A stretch of 50,351 bases of DNA, from contig JAISKZ010000007.1 in NCBI GenBank assembly GCA_031260725.1, positions 1-50,351 of the forward strand, in the 5' to 3' direction. The notes beneath the pieces are model-generated. The model saw only the letters and a list, made by a program, of their open reading frames with translations. It ran no database searches and was not told the DNA's origin. Below are positions 32,199-40,453 of this stretch, piece by piece. Position numbers and translations under genes: made by a program. The stretch comes from Desulfovibrio sp. (GTDB lineage Bacteria; Desulfobacterota; Desulfovibrionia; Desulfovibrionales; Desulfovibrionaceae). Position 1 is the stretch's first letter, and each line of letters opens with the position of its first letter.

Positions 32199-33136
32199 CG
32201 GACCGCGACGCCCTTGCCGTCGTTTGTCTGGCCGGGCCGACAGGGTCGGGCAAAACCGCGATGGCCCTTACTCTCGCCGAGGCGCTCAACGGCGAAGTGA
32301 TCAACGCCGACTCCCGTCAGGTCTATGCCGATTTTCCGATTGTCACGGCGCAGCCTGCGCCGGAAGAACGCGCCCGCTGCCCCCATCATCTTTATGGTTT
32401 TTTGCCCACAGATCGTAAAATCAGCGCCGGGCAATGGGCGCGGGAAGCGCTTGAAACAGTGCGCGGCGTTCTCGCTCGCGGCAAAACACCCTTGCTGGTC
32501 GGCGGCACCGGCTTGTATTTTCAGGCGATTTTGCGCGGCATCGCCGCTGTGCCGCCTGTGGATGCGGCCGTAAGCGCGGAGCTTGCGGAGCGTTTGGAAA
32601 AAGAGGGTTCGGCCGTCCTGCATACGGAACTTTGCCGCGCGGATCCAAGGTATGCCGCGCGTATTCACCCCAACGACAAACAGCGCATTCTGCGCGCGCT
32701 GGAAGTCCTGCGCTCCACCGGCCAGCCTTTCAGCTGGTGGCACGCTCACGCCATGTCGTCCCCGATGTGCCGGGGGCCGCTGCTTGTGCTGAATGCGGCT
32801 CTGTCCGTCCTGACGCCGCGTCTGGCCCGTCGTATCGATCAGATGCTCGTTGCGGGTGCGCTTGACGAGGCAAGGCAAGCCTTTGAACGCTGCGATAATC
32901 CCGGCGCTCCCGGATGGTCCGGTATCGGCGCGGCAGAGAGCCTTTCGCATATTATGGGGCATATCAGCCTTGAGGAATGCCGCAGGCTTTGGCTGAAAAA
33001 TACGCGCGCCTACGCCAAACGCCAGTTGACTTGGTTCCGCGCGCGGGCGCAGGCGCGCTTCATCGCTCCAGACGATGCCGCAGCCGCCCTGCATCTTGTT
33101 GCGCGGTTCCGCGAAGGGGAAAAATCAAAAAGATGA
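32195..33136 (+). CDS. miaA: tRNA dimethylallyltransferase
   Basis: Adds a dimethylallyl group to A37 of tRNAs that read UNN codons. GTG 32195 overlaps the coaD stop (GTGA) and gives 313 residues, the normal length; the track's earlier start lies in coaD. It has the P-loop LAGPTGSGKTAMALTLAE, the NADSRQVYADFPI motif with the catalytic Asp, LVGGTGLYFQAI, and the C-terminal region KNTRAYAKRQLTWFRA (conserved KRQxTWFR). Its stop overlaps the next start by ATGA. Confidence 0.95.
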   Translation: MTDRDALAVVCLAGPTGSGKTAMALTLAEALNGEVINADSRQVYADFPIVTAQPAPEERARCPHHLYGFLPTDRKISAGQWAREALETVRGVLARGKTPLLVGGTGLYFQAILRGIAAVPPVDAAVSAELAERLEKEGSAVLHTELCRADPRYAARIHPNDKQRILRALEVLRSTGQPFSWWHAHAMSSPMCRGPLLVLNAALSVLTPRLARRIDQMLVAGALDEARQAFERCDNPGAPGWSGIGAAESLSHIMGHISLEECRRLWLKNTRAYAKRQLTWFRARAQARFIAPDDAAAALHLVARFREGEKSKR

Positions 33137-33312
33137 CGGCACATACAGCGCGGCGCATTCTCGTTGTGGATATCGGCGGAACCAACTGCCGTTTTGCCGC
33201 CTTTACGCTTGAAGACGGGCGTCTTGCGCTTCTGCATTGTTTTTTGGCGGACGAGCGTCTTTTCGGGTGTGAATCGCACGCGGACCTGGAACTTCTGCGG
33301 GGGGGGGCGTGA
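33133..33312 (+). pseudogene. glk: Glucokinase N-terminal remnant
   Basis: A 59-residue ORF that begins with an ATGA overlap on the miaA stop. It encodes the start of an ASKHA sugar kinase: RILVVDIGGTNCRFAAFTLEDG is the first phosphate-binding loop of bacterial glucokinase. The frame then reads LELLRGGA and stops after a run of nine G bases at 33299-33307. About 270 residues of a normal glucokinase, including the catalytic Asp and the second phosphate loop, are missing, and none of the following frames continues the homology. It therefore looks like an internal deletion rather than a simple frameshift. The stop overlaps the mqnA start (GTGA), so the remnant may still be translated to pass ribosomes on. 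Confidence 0.75.
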
Positions 33313-34142
33313 ATTCTGTCACATTGCGCATGGGCCGCATAGGCTATCTCAACGTGCTGCCCATTTATCATCCTCTGGAAGCGGGCATTCTGCCGCACAA
33401 TTTTGAAATTGTTTCCGGCCCTCCGGCGCTGCTCAACGACATGATGGCCAGGGGGGAGTTGCACGTGTCTTCGTGTTCCTGTTTTGAATACGCATGCAGG
33501 CCGGACCGCTATTATCTCGTGAACGATCTTGCCATCGGCTCGCGCGGCCCTGTCATGAGCGTGCTGTTGCTTTCGCGCCTGCCCGTTGAGCGCCTGAACG
33601 GGCGCGAGATTCTGATCAGCGGCGAAACCCACACGTCTGTGGCCCTTCTGCGTCTGCTCATGCGCTTCCGTTATCATCTTGACGTCAAGTTTTCCACAGG
33701 TTCCGTCGAGCAGGCCCTGCGTTTGGCCGAGCCGCCCGTGGCCTTTCTTGCCATCGGCGACGAAGCCCTGCGTCTGCGCAATCATCCCGACTATCCCTGT
33801 CGTGTGGATATGGCCGAAGCCTGGCGGGACTGGACGGGTCTGCCCTTCATTTTCGGGCTGTGGGTGATCAGCCGCGACGCTGTGGAAAAAAAGCTTTTCG
33901 CGGACGACCCCGGCGCATTGCTGCGCCGCGCGCGGGACTGGGGCCTTGCGCACATGGACGTGATTCTGAACCTCACCGGCTACGGCTGCCCGCTTTCACG
34001 CGAGGAACTGCTCGTCTATTACCGCAAAGGCCTTGTGTACAGCCTCGGCGAGGAAGAACAACAGGGCCTGCGCCTGTTTTATGACAAGCTCGCGCAGGCC
34101 GGGATGATCCCCTCCGCGCCAGGTCTGTGCTTTTATTCATAG
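33309..34142 (+). CDS. mqnA: Chorismate dehydratase (futalosine menaquinone pathway)
   Basis: MqnA converts chorismate to 3-[(1-carboxyvinyl)oxy]benzoate, the entry to the futalosine route of menaquinone synthesis. The 277-residue protein has the family opening MGRIGYLNVLPIYHPLEAG, the GPPALLNDMMARGELHVSSCSCFEYA segment, and GRGPV-type glycine motifs in a periplasmic-binding-protein fold. The GTG 33309 start overlaps the remnant stop and uses the G-run as its only Shine-Dalgarno; ATG 33330 (MGRIGYLNV) is an alternative that fits homologues better. mqnC, mqnD and mqnE are not in the window. Confidence 0.9.
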   Translation: MNSVTLRMGRIGYLNVLPIYHPLEAGILPHNFEIVSGPPALLNDMMARGELHVSSCSCFEYACRPDRYYLVNDLAIGSRGPVMSVLLLSRLPVERLNGREILISGETHTSVALLRLLMRFRYHLDVKFSTGSVEQALRLAEPPVAFLAIGDEALRLRNHPDYPCRVDMAEAWRDWTGLPFIFGLWVISRDAVEKKLFADDPGALLRRARDWGLAHMDVILNLTGYGCPLSREELLVYYRKGLVYSLGEEEQQGLRLFYDKLAQAGMIPSAPGLCFYS

Positions 34143-34166
34143 CGCCCGCGCTTTCCGTAAAAATAA

Positions 34167-34194
34167 TTGACACACCTGCGCAGTTCGATATTAT
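34167..34194 (+). promoter_or_regulatory. Sigma-70-type promoter for the glycan region
   Basis: TTGACA (34167-34172), a 16-base spacer and TATTAT (34189-34194). The -35 is perfect and the -10 differs from TATAAT at one base. It lies 25 bases after mqnA in an AT-rich gap and points at the glycosyltransferase genes, with a start expected near 34201. Confidence 0.65.
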
Positions 34195-34225
34195 CTGTCG
34201 CGATACACGCGGGGTATTCAATTGA

Positions 34226-34435
34226 TTTATTGTTCTTATACATTTTTCAGGCAGTTCGGGCGGTTCCCACTTCCTGCAGGAAGGGAGTCTGTGTGCCCTG
34301 TGTCCAGGTGTCGCTGTGACGCCCGGCAATAATCTGCCCAAAACCTTCGTGATCGGTGTGCTCCCCTGCGAGCTTGTGAACGCCTTTGTTGCGGAATTTG
34401 AGGCGGATGAAAAAGCGGCGGAGTGCGCCGCGTGA
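34226..34435 (+). CDS. Open frame without a normal start, coupled to the glycosyltransferase
   Basis: This frame is missing from the ORF track because it has no early start codon. It runs 69 sense codons from after a TGA at 34223 and ends with a TGA that overlaps the GTG of the next gene (GTGA). The only canonical start inside is GTG 34316, with AGG upstream, which would give 39 residues beginning TPGNNLPKTFVIGVLPCEL. The amino-acid pattern looks like a protein C-terminus rather than shadow sequence, and the overlap is the arrangement seen between real genes here. It may be the end of a decayed gene, or a small coupled peptide. I do not recognise it. Confidence 0.4.
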   Translation, partial: FIVLIHFSGSSGGSHFLQEGSLCALCPGVAVTPGNNLPKTFVIGVLPCELVNAFVAEFEADEKAAECAA

Positions 34436-35265
34436 AATTTTCCCTGCTTGTCGTCACCACCGACAGACTGTATCTGGTTAAGCGCCTGTTCTACAGTCTT
34501 GTGGTGCAGACCTGCCGGGATTTTGAGGTGGTGCTCGTACACGGGGAGGCTTGCACGGAGCGTGCGCAAGCCTTGGCGCAAAAATTTGCCGGTCAATTGG
34601 CTATTTCGCATCTCATTGCTTCTCCTACACGTTCGCTTTCCAAGGCGCGCAATCTGGCCCTACCGCTGCTGGCGGGAGAGTATGTCGCCTTTCCTGATGA
34701 TGATTGCGTGTATGAACCTGAGACGCTTGCCAATGTGCTTAATCTGTTTTGCTATCATCCTGAAATCGACATGTTGTTGAGCGGAACAACTGATTTGGAT
34801 GATTGCAAGGGTGTTGCGGCAAAAAGTAAAATACACCGACTGAATCAATATTCCCTTTTCGGATACAGCTACAGTTTTGTGCAATTTTACAAAAAAGCCT
34901 GTGTGGACGCTGTAGGTGTCTTTGACGAACAGATCGGCGTTGGCGCGGAAACGCCTTGGGGTAGCGGCGAAGACACGGATTACGTGCTGCGGGCGTTTCA
35001 GGCCGGCTTCACTGTGTGGCACGCGCCGACAGTGTGCGTGCGGCACCCTGTTGTGAATTTCAGCAATCCTGGACTGTACGCGAAGGCGGATGCGTACGCT
35101 GGCGGTCGTATGTATTTGCTGCGCAAACACGCTATGCCGCTGTGGTTTCGTCTGTGTAATGTTGTGTACCCTTTGACGGCGCTGCTGCGGGAGGTTCCCA
35201 ATCTAAGTAAGCGTCTGCTTGGCTATCGCTGGCGCATGTTTGTCTCGCGTCTGGTAAATTTTTAA
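34432..35265 (+). CDS. Family 2 glycosyltransferase
   Basis: A 277-residue GT-A glycosyltransferase. It opens KFSLLVVTTDR like other GT2 enzymes, then has SLSKARNLALPLLAGEYVAFPDDDCVYEPETL, where DDD is the metal/nucleotide-sugar DxD region. GVGAETPWGSGEDTDYVLRAF (the catalytic-base ED-type motif of GT2) and a basic C-terminus with a weak hydrophobic patch follow. It probably adds a sugar to an LPS or O-antigen intermediate at the inner membrane face. GTG 34432 overlaps the previous frame; the listed GTG 34423 is equally close to the upstream GGAG. The gene is the first of a surface-glycan block. Confidence 0.88.
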   Translation: MKFSLLVVTTDRLYLVKRLFYSLVVQTCRDFEVVLVHGEACTERAQALAQKFAGQLAISHLIASPTRSLSKARNLALPLLAGEYVAFPDDDCVYEPETLANVLNLFCYHPEIDMLLSGTTDLDDCKGVAAKSKIHRLNQYSLFGYSYSFVQFYKKACVDAVGVFDEQIGVGAETPWGSGEDTDYVLRAFQAGFTVWHAPTVCVRHPVVNFSNPGLYAKADAYAGGRMYLLRKHAMPLWFRLCNVVYPLTALLREVPNLSKRLLGYRWRMFVSRLVNF

Positions 35266-35300
35266 TGACTGCTGCGGTGTTTTTACAACGGTGAGATACT

Positions 35301-36527
35301 TTGAGAATAGCGTCATTGTGCCAAACACTGAAAAACAGGGCAAAGCAGTTTTATCGCAAGGCGCGGACAGAAGGCATTATATCAGCCTTCCGGGCTGTTC
35401 TGCGTTATATTTTATATAAGGTCAGCCCGATAAAAATTTTACCTTGGGGATTCATCTCAGCGGTAGATGTGCTTTTTATTGTTGGTTGTGAAGGACAGTC
35501 GCAGCGGTATAGGGTGGATAACATTGCCGCCGGATTGCGTGAGATGGGTTTTAATGCTGTTATTGTCAAGCGGTATCAAATCTGTTTGCTTAATTTAAGG
35601 CTCCCCCCTAAGGTGGTGGTTGTTTTCCGTTATGATGATTGTGACAGGGGCTTGACCTCCATTTTGCTTAACTTAAAGCGGCGTGACGTTACCTTGGTAG
35701 CAGATTATGATGATCTGGTTTTTGAATTGGACATTATTCAACAAATAGAAATGTATCGCTGTTTGCCCGCTTGGGGACAGGAAAACTATAGGCAAGGGGT
35801 ACGCGGTTATCTACAGGTGCTTGCCCAGTGCGATAAGGGAACTGCCTCGACTCCATATTTGGCGAGATCTATGGAGAAATTTATCGGCAAAACAGCGGTA
35901 ATTCCCAATACCCTTAATGGCGAGCAGATGAATTTGGCCAACATCATATGTGCGCAGGCGCAAATAAAACGCAATAAAGGCTGTCTGATGATTTTGTATG
36001 CCAGCGGAACGTATACCCATCAGACAGATTTTGAACAATGCGCGCAGGCTCTGGCAAAATTTATGGGACAGCGACCGGAAGCACGCTTCCTTTTGGTGGG
36101 TCTGCTGGATTTGCCTCAGTGTTTTGCTGATTTGCAAAATCGTATAGAGCGTAAGCCAATATTGCCGTATCAGCAACTTCTTGCCGTGACAGCTGAAGCC
36201 GACATTAATTTGGCGCCCTTGGAAAAAACGTCCTTCAATGACGCAAAAAGCGAATTAAAAATTTTTGAGGCCGGGGTTGTGCGCGTGCCAACCATTGCTT
36301 CCCCTTCAGACAGTTACGCTCGATTCATTGAAAACGGTGTGGATGGTTTTTTAGCTGAAACTGAAGGCGATTGGTACAGGGCATTGTGTATACTGGCTGA
36401 TGACCCTGAATTACGAAAATCAATGGGAGAGAAGGCTCGTGCCAAAGCATTGGTGAAGTGTGATTACAGGGATGCGGCAGTGATGGCGGCGGATTTTTAT
36501 GGGCTGAATGTAGGCCGGCGCCAGTGA
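35301..36527 (+). CDS. GT-B (family 4-like) glycosyltransferase
   Basis: A 408-residue protein with two Rossmann-like halves. The N-terminal half includes VDVLFIVGCEGQSQRYRVDNIAAGLREMGF and TLVADYDDLVFEL. The C-terminal half has ILYASGTYTHQTDFEQCAQAL, INLAPLEKTSFNDAKSELKIFEAGVVRVPTIASPSDSYARFIENGVDGFL (the E-x7-E-like donor-binding segment of GT4), and a final SMGEKARAKAL helix. The start is TTG 35301 with GGTGAG upstream. It lies 35 bases after the GT2 gene. The donor and acceptor are unknown; its neighbours indicate LPS or a related surface polysaccharide. Confidence 0.87.
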   Translation: MRIASLCQTLKNRAKQFYRKARTEGIISAFRAVLRYILYKVSPIKILPWGFISAVDVLFIVGCEGQSQRYRVDNIAAGLREMGFNAVIVKRYQICLLNLRLPPKVVVVFRYDDCDRGLTSILLNLKRRDVTLVADYDDLVFELDIIQQIEMYRCLPAWGQENYRQGVRGYLQVLAQCDKGTASTPYLARSMEKFIGKTAVIPNTLNGEQMNLANIICAQAQIKRNKGCLMILYASGTYTHQTDFEQCAQALAKFMGQRPEARFLLVGLLDLPQCFADLQNRIERKPILPYQQLLAVTAEADINLAPLEKTSFNDAKSELKIFEAGVVRVPTIASPSDSYARFIENGVDGFLAETEGDWYRALCILADDPELRKSMGEKARAKALVKCDYRDAAVMAADFYGLNVGRRQ

Positions 36528-36661
36528 AGTTCTTACCGGGTTTGGCTTCAAAAACAGGCAGTTGCCAAAAGCGAAAGGATTAACATATTGCTGTCTGGTT
36601 AAGCAGTCAAGGGTAACAGGTTTAAATAACAGGCATCTTCTTTGTTCGTTATTGAGGATTT

Positions 36662-36814
36662 ATGAGTTCTTCCAAGGTTACGTCTCCGAGCAGGTTCCCT
36701 TGGACAAGTCTGGCGTACGCTTTTGAACGACTTTTTTTGTTTGGCTGCGGCATACAAGATTTGTATTGGGAACTCATTGTCCCAGAGCAATATAGCGATC
36801 GAGGGCCAAAATGA
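36662..36814 (+). CDS. 50-residue ORF coupled to the SDR gene
   Basis: Too short for the ORF track. ATG 36662 is preceded by GAGGA (three bases away, a short spacing). The frame ends with TGA overlapping the ATG of the next gene (ATGA), the arrangement used by real coupled genes elsewhere in the window. The peptide begins MSSSKVTSPSRFPWTSLAYA and continues with aromatic and hydrophobic residues around FLFGCGIQDLYWELIVPE, with no clear transmembrane helix. I do not recognise a family. It could be a genuine small protein, a leader peptide for the SDR, or the remnant of a larger gene. Confidence 0.5.
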   Translation: MSSSKVTSPSRFPWTSLAYAFERLFLFGCGIQDLYWELIVPEQYSDRGPK

Positions 36815-37776
36815 GGGCGGTGAGCATTTCTCGCGCTCCTGTTGTCGCCGTATTGGGTGCAAGCGGATTTATCGGCTGTAATCTGGTTTTTGCTCTTGCG
36901 AAAAGAGGCTACCGCGTCAAAGCGTTTGATAAGTACCCGTCGCCGATTGCGACGGTGTTGTCTACTCTGCCTCTTGTTGAAGTGCAAGAAGGTGATTTTT
37001 TTAATCAGGGTGATTTGCGGGCAACACTTGAAGGCGTGAATGTGCTTTTTCACCTTGTTTCAACGACATTGCCGAAAATTTCAAACGATGATCCATTGTT
37101 CGACGCCGACAGCAATATTTGTGGCACATTGCGCCTGCTGGACATAGCGGTTGAGCAAAAAGTCGATAAAATTATTTTTTCTTCGTCCGGCGGAACTGTT
37201 TACGGTGTTCCTCAAGGTGTCCCGATTTCTGAAAATCATCCGACGGAGCCGATTTGTTCCTACGGCGTTTCAAAGCTTGCCATTGAAAAATTTCTTGCGC
37301 TCTACCATCGCCTTCATGGTATTAAAACTTGTTCTCTCCGCCTGGCAAATCCCTATGGCCCGCTGCAAGGAACAACAGCCGAACAGGGCGTTATTGCCGT
37401 CTTTATGGGCAATGTATTGAACAATAAGCCGATTCATGTATGTGGTGATGGCAGCATCATAAGAGATTTTATCTATATAGATGATATTGTAAAAGCATTT
37501 ATTAATGTTTCTGAAAGTGATTTTGACTGTGAGATTTATAATGTTGGATCAGGAATAGGGCATACGCTGAATGATATAATAAATATGTTAAACAATGTTA
37601 TAAATTGTAATATTTCTGTTAGATATGGATCATCAAGAATATTTGATGTGCCTTCAAGTATTCTTGACATTACAAAAATACGAAATACGATAGGTTGGTC
37701 TCCTGAAATTACCCTTGAGAAAGGCCTTGATGAAACATGGAATTATATCTCAAACGGAGTTTTTCATGGATGTTAA
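36811..37776 (+). CDS. NAD-dependent epimerase/dehydratase (GalE-like SDR)
   Basis: A 321-residue extended SDR. It has the dinucleotide loop VAVLGASGFIGCNLV, the active-site strand IIFSSSGGTVYG, the catalytic Tyr-Lys pair in SYGVSKLAIEK, RLANPYGPLQG and the C-terminal DITKIRNTIGWSPEITLEKGLDETW. The pattern is that of UDP-sugar 4-epimerases (GalE, WbpP-type), although the substrate cannot be read. ATG 36811 forms an ATGA overlap with the small ORF. Its second half is notably AT-rich, like the next gene. The stop lies inside the start region of the following glycosyltransferase. Confidence 0.88.
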   Translation: MRAVSISRAPVVAVLGASGFIGCNLVFALAKRGYRVKAFDKYPSPIATVLSTLPLVEVQEGDFFNQGDLRATLEGVNVLFHLVSTTLPKISNDDPLFDADSNICGTLRLLDIAVEQKVDKIIFSSSGGTVYGVPQGVPISENHPTEPICSYGVSKLAIEKFLALYHRLHGIKTCSLRLANPYGPLQGTTAEQGVIAVFMGNVLNNKPIHVCGDGSIIRDFIYIDDIVKAFINVSESDFDCEIYNVGSGIGHTLNDIINMLNNVINCNISVRYGSSRIFDVPSSILDITKIRNTIGWSPEITLEKGLDETWNYISNGVFHGC

Positions 37777-39118
37777 GGAGCTTGTTTTTGACTTGTCTCA
37801 TGCGATATTTTACAGGCCACTTAATATATTATGGCGATCAATATGCCTTTTTGTAAAAATTATCTCTACGTTGCGGTATAGAGAGAACTGGCACAAATTA
37901 TGGGGGTATCTTGTTTTATATGTGAATAGTTGTTTTATTGATGAATTAGAAGAAACAAAAGCGAAAAATAAAAATCTTGAGCAATTATTAACTGTTTTGG
38001 ACTTTGTGCGGTTGTCTGAAAATAGGGTGCTTCTTGTTACACACGAACTTTCACGAACAGGTGCACCACAAGCATTATTGCAGATGGCACGTGTATTACA
38101 GAAAAAATTTGCAGTAACTCCAGTTGTTATATCGCCTACTGACGGACCATTGCGCGCAGCATTTGAAGAAACAGGAATGCATGTTATTGTTTATAAAACT
38201 ATTTTTAGTTTGTCATATGATATAAATTTAAAAAATTTTATATATCTATTTAATATTGTAATAGTAAATAGTATGGTCTCATTAAATTTTATAATCAACC
38301 ATGCTATGGTTTGTAAACATCTCTATTTATGGCTTCATGAAACAGAGATGTCTTTTAATTTGCATATGAGAAAATTTTTTAAAAACTACATTTCACAGTT
38401 GCGCATGTTGAGGTTTTCTGTTTGGTGCGGAAGCGTTTACAGCCATTCTCTAGCCGAAGTATTTGGCAAAAAAGGGGATCTCCTGCTGTACTGCATAGAT
38501 AAGCATGTTCTGCCGGAAAAGGCAGAACATGCTGAAGAAATGATTTTTCTCATCGCGGGAAGCATTGATGCGCGTAAGGGGCAGCATGTTTTTATCAAGG
38601 CAGTTGAACTCTTGCCGGCTGAACTGAGAAGTAAAGCAAAATTCTATATTATCGGCAGTCCTGGAAACGCCAATTCCAAGTACGCAAAAAACATCTTCAC
38701 AACTGCCGGTAAATTTCGTGAAATAATCATGTTGCCCAATATGCCTTTGCAGGAATTGTTGAGTTATTACAGTAAGGCGCATGTTTTGGTATCCGCTTCG
38801 TTTGATGATCCCATGCCCATTGTTGTCACCTACGGCCTTATGTTCGGCATGCCGTGCGTCGTAACCGATGCGGTCGGGCATGCCGCAATCCTCAAAAATG
38901 GGCAGGATATTGATGTTGTTCCGGTCGGAGATGCCGCCGCGCTGTCGGCCAATATGCGCAGCTATATTGAGCACCCAGAGTATCTGGCAAAATTCGGAGA
39001 CAGTCCTTGTAGGGCTTTTGACAAATATTTTTCTGTACAGGGTTTTACAGCCAACTTACGGAAGTTGCTCGGAGAAGAGGTTTTCAATCAGTCTGCCGCC
39101 AATCAGAAGTGCGATTGA
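37766..39118 (+). CDS. GT-B (family 4) glycosyltransferase in AT-rich DNA
   Basis: A 450-residue glycosyltransferase started at ATG 37766, with GGAG six bases upstream and an 11-base overlap with the SDR stop. The first 80 residues form a hydrophobic/helical region. A GT4 fold follows with LLVTHELSRTGAPQALLQMARVL, KTIFSLSYDINLKNFIYLF, the second domain MIFLIAGSIDARKGQHVFIKAVELL, and the donor-binding segment SASFDDPMPIVVTYGLMFGMPCVVTDAVGHAAIL. The first half of the gene is very AT-rich, the second half close to the local average. That suggests recent acquisition or recombination of the 5' part. It likely adds a sugar to O-antigen or LPS. Confidence 0.88.
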   Translation: MDVKELVFDLSHAIFYRPLNILWRSICLFVKIISTLRYRENWHKLWGYLVLYVNSCFIDELEETKAKNKNLEQLLTVLDFVRLSENRVLLVTHELSRTGAPQALLQMARVLQKKFAVTPVVISPTDGPLRAAFEETGMHVIVYKTIFSLSYDINLKNFIYLFNIVIVNSMVSLNFIINHAMVCKHLYLWLHETEMSFNLHMRKFFKNYISQLRMLRFSVWCGSVYSHSLAEVFGKKGDLLLYCIDKHVLPEKAEHAEEMIFLIAGSIDARKGQHVFIKAVELLPAELRSKAKFYIIGSPGNANSKYAKNIFTTAGKFREIIMLPNMPLQELLSYYSKAHVLVSASFDDPMPIVVTYGLMFGMPCVVTDAVGHAAILKNGQDIDVVPVGDAAALSANMRSYIEHPEYLAKFGDSPCRAFDKYFSVQGFTANLRKLLGEEVFNQSAANQKCD

Positions 39119-39197
39119 TGGCAGGTGTCGCGTGTAGTTTGTCCTTTAGCCGGACAGCATTGAAGGTGTGCAGGGTAACAGAAAGAGGTGGTTTCCC

Positions 39198-39222
39198 GGC
39201 GTGCCAGAGGCGCTGGCACGCC
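39198..39222. repeat. Perfect 10-bp inverted repeat between glycan genes
   Basis: GGCGTGCCAG, five-base loop AGGCG, CTGGCACGCC. It lies in a 242-base gap between the AT-rich glycosyltransferase and rmlB, with a second GC-rich dyad (CGGCGG/CCGCCG) just after it. There is no T-tract, so it is not a classical terminator; it may slow or end transcription, or bind a protein. I see nothing else in this gap. Confidence 0.55.
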
Positions 39223-39360
39223 TGCGGCGGAACATATTATCCGCCGGTGAACCGCCGCGAGGTTTTGTGTCGCCGCGTCCGGGCGCGTGGTGGGTGAAAA
39301 CGGCTTCTTGATTTTTTGCCGTTGCATGATAAGTTTTTTCCATGAAGCAGACATTTCCTC

Positions 39361-40437
39361 ATGATTGAAACTCTTATTGTCACCGGCGGCGCAGGTTTTA
39401 TCGGCTCAGCCCTCATACGCGAGGCGCTTGCCACTGGCCTGCGCGTCGTCAATGTGGACAAGCTCACGTATTCCGGCAACGCCGCGTCTTTCGCGGAGGT
39501 AAAAAACGATCCGCGCTGCCATTTTATACAGGCAGACATTGCAGACGCGGCGGCCATGCGCGCGGTCTTTGAGGTGTTTGCACCGGACGCCGTCATGCAT
39601 CTCGCGGCGGAAAGTCACGTGGATCGCTCCATTGACGCACCTGCCGCCTTTATTGAAACCAACGTGCGGGGAACCTTTGTGCTGCTGGAGGAAGCCCGTC
39701 GCCACGTCAAAAGTCTTGCGGCGGCCGATCCCCAAAAGGCCCGCGATTTCCGCTTCCAGCACATTTCCACAGACGAAGTTTTCGGAGATCTGGTGGACGA
39801 CGGCGGGCTGTTTACAGAAACAACGCCCTACGCCCCGAGCTCGCCCTATGCGGCCAGCAAGGCGGCCTCCGACCATCTGGTGCGGGCCTGGCAGCGCACC
39901 TACGGGCTGCCCGTGCTGGTGACGAACTGCTCAAACAACTACGGCCCACGCCAGTTTCCGGAAAAGCTCATCCCCCTGACCATCCTGAACGCGCTTGCCG
40001 GGCGCGGGCTGCCCGTGTACGGCAGTGGCACGCAGGTGCGTGACTGGCTGTATGTGGAAGACCACGCCCGAGCGTTGCTGCTCGTGCTTGCGCGCGGCAG
40101 TGCGGGAGGTACTTGGAACATCGGCGGCAGAAACAAACAGCGGAATATTGAGGTCGTGCGCGGCGTGTGCGGGATTCTGGAAGAGCTCGCCCCGAAAAAG
40201 CCGCCAGGCGTCAGCCGCTACGAGGAACTGATCCGTTTTGTGGCCGATCGCCCAGGCCACGATGCGCGCTACGCCATCGACGCCGCAAAAATAGAGCGGG
40301 AACTCGGCTGGCGGCCCAAGGAAAACTTTGCGTCAGGACTGCGCAAAACAGTGCGCTGGTATTTGGAAAACCGGCCCTGGTGGCAGGCCGTGCTGGACGG
40401 CAGCTACCGTTGCGAACGCCTGGGCACGAACGTATAA
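39361..40437 (+). CDS. rmlB: dTDP-glucose 4,6-dehydratase
   Basis: Converts dTDP-glucose to dTDP-4-keto-6-deoxyglucose, the second step of dTDP-L-rhamnose and other 6-deoxyhexose pathways. The 358-residue length is typical. Motifs are [13 protein letters not shown] (NAD loop), [13 protein letters not shown] (family mark), [20 protein letters not shown] (catalytic Asp-Glu), [17 protein letters not shown] (Tyr-Lys) and [18 protein letters not shown]. No strong Shine-Dalgarno precedes the ATG. rmlA follows after 16 bases and rmlC after another 28, forming one operon. Confidence 0.96.
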   Translation: MIETLIVTGGAGFIGSALIREALATGLRVVNVDKLTYSGNAASFAEVKNDPRCHFIQADIADAAAMRAVFEVFAPDAVMHLAAESHVDRSIDAPAAFIETNVRGTFVLLEEARRHVKSLAAADPQKARDFRFQHISTDEVFGDLVDDGGLFTETTPYAPSSPYAASKAASDHLVRAWQRTYGLPVLVTNCSNNYGPRQFPEKLIPLTILNALAGRGLPVYGSGTQVRDWLYVEDHARALLLVLARGSAGGTWNIGGRNKQRNIEVVRGVCGILEELAPKKPPGVSRYEELIRFVADRPGHDARYAIDAAKIERELGWRPKENFASGLRKTVRWYLENRPWWQAVLDGSYRCERLGTNV

Positions 40438-40453
40438 CGCACGGGCCGGCGTT

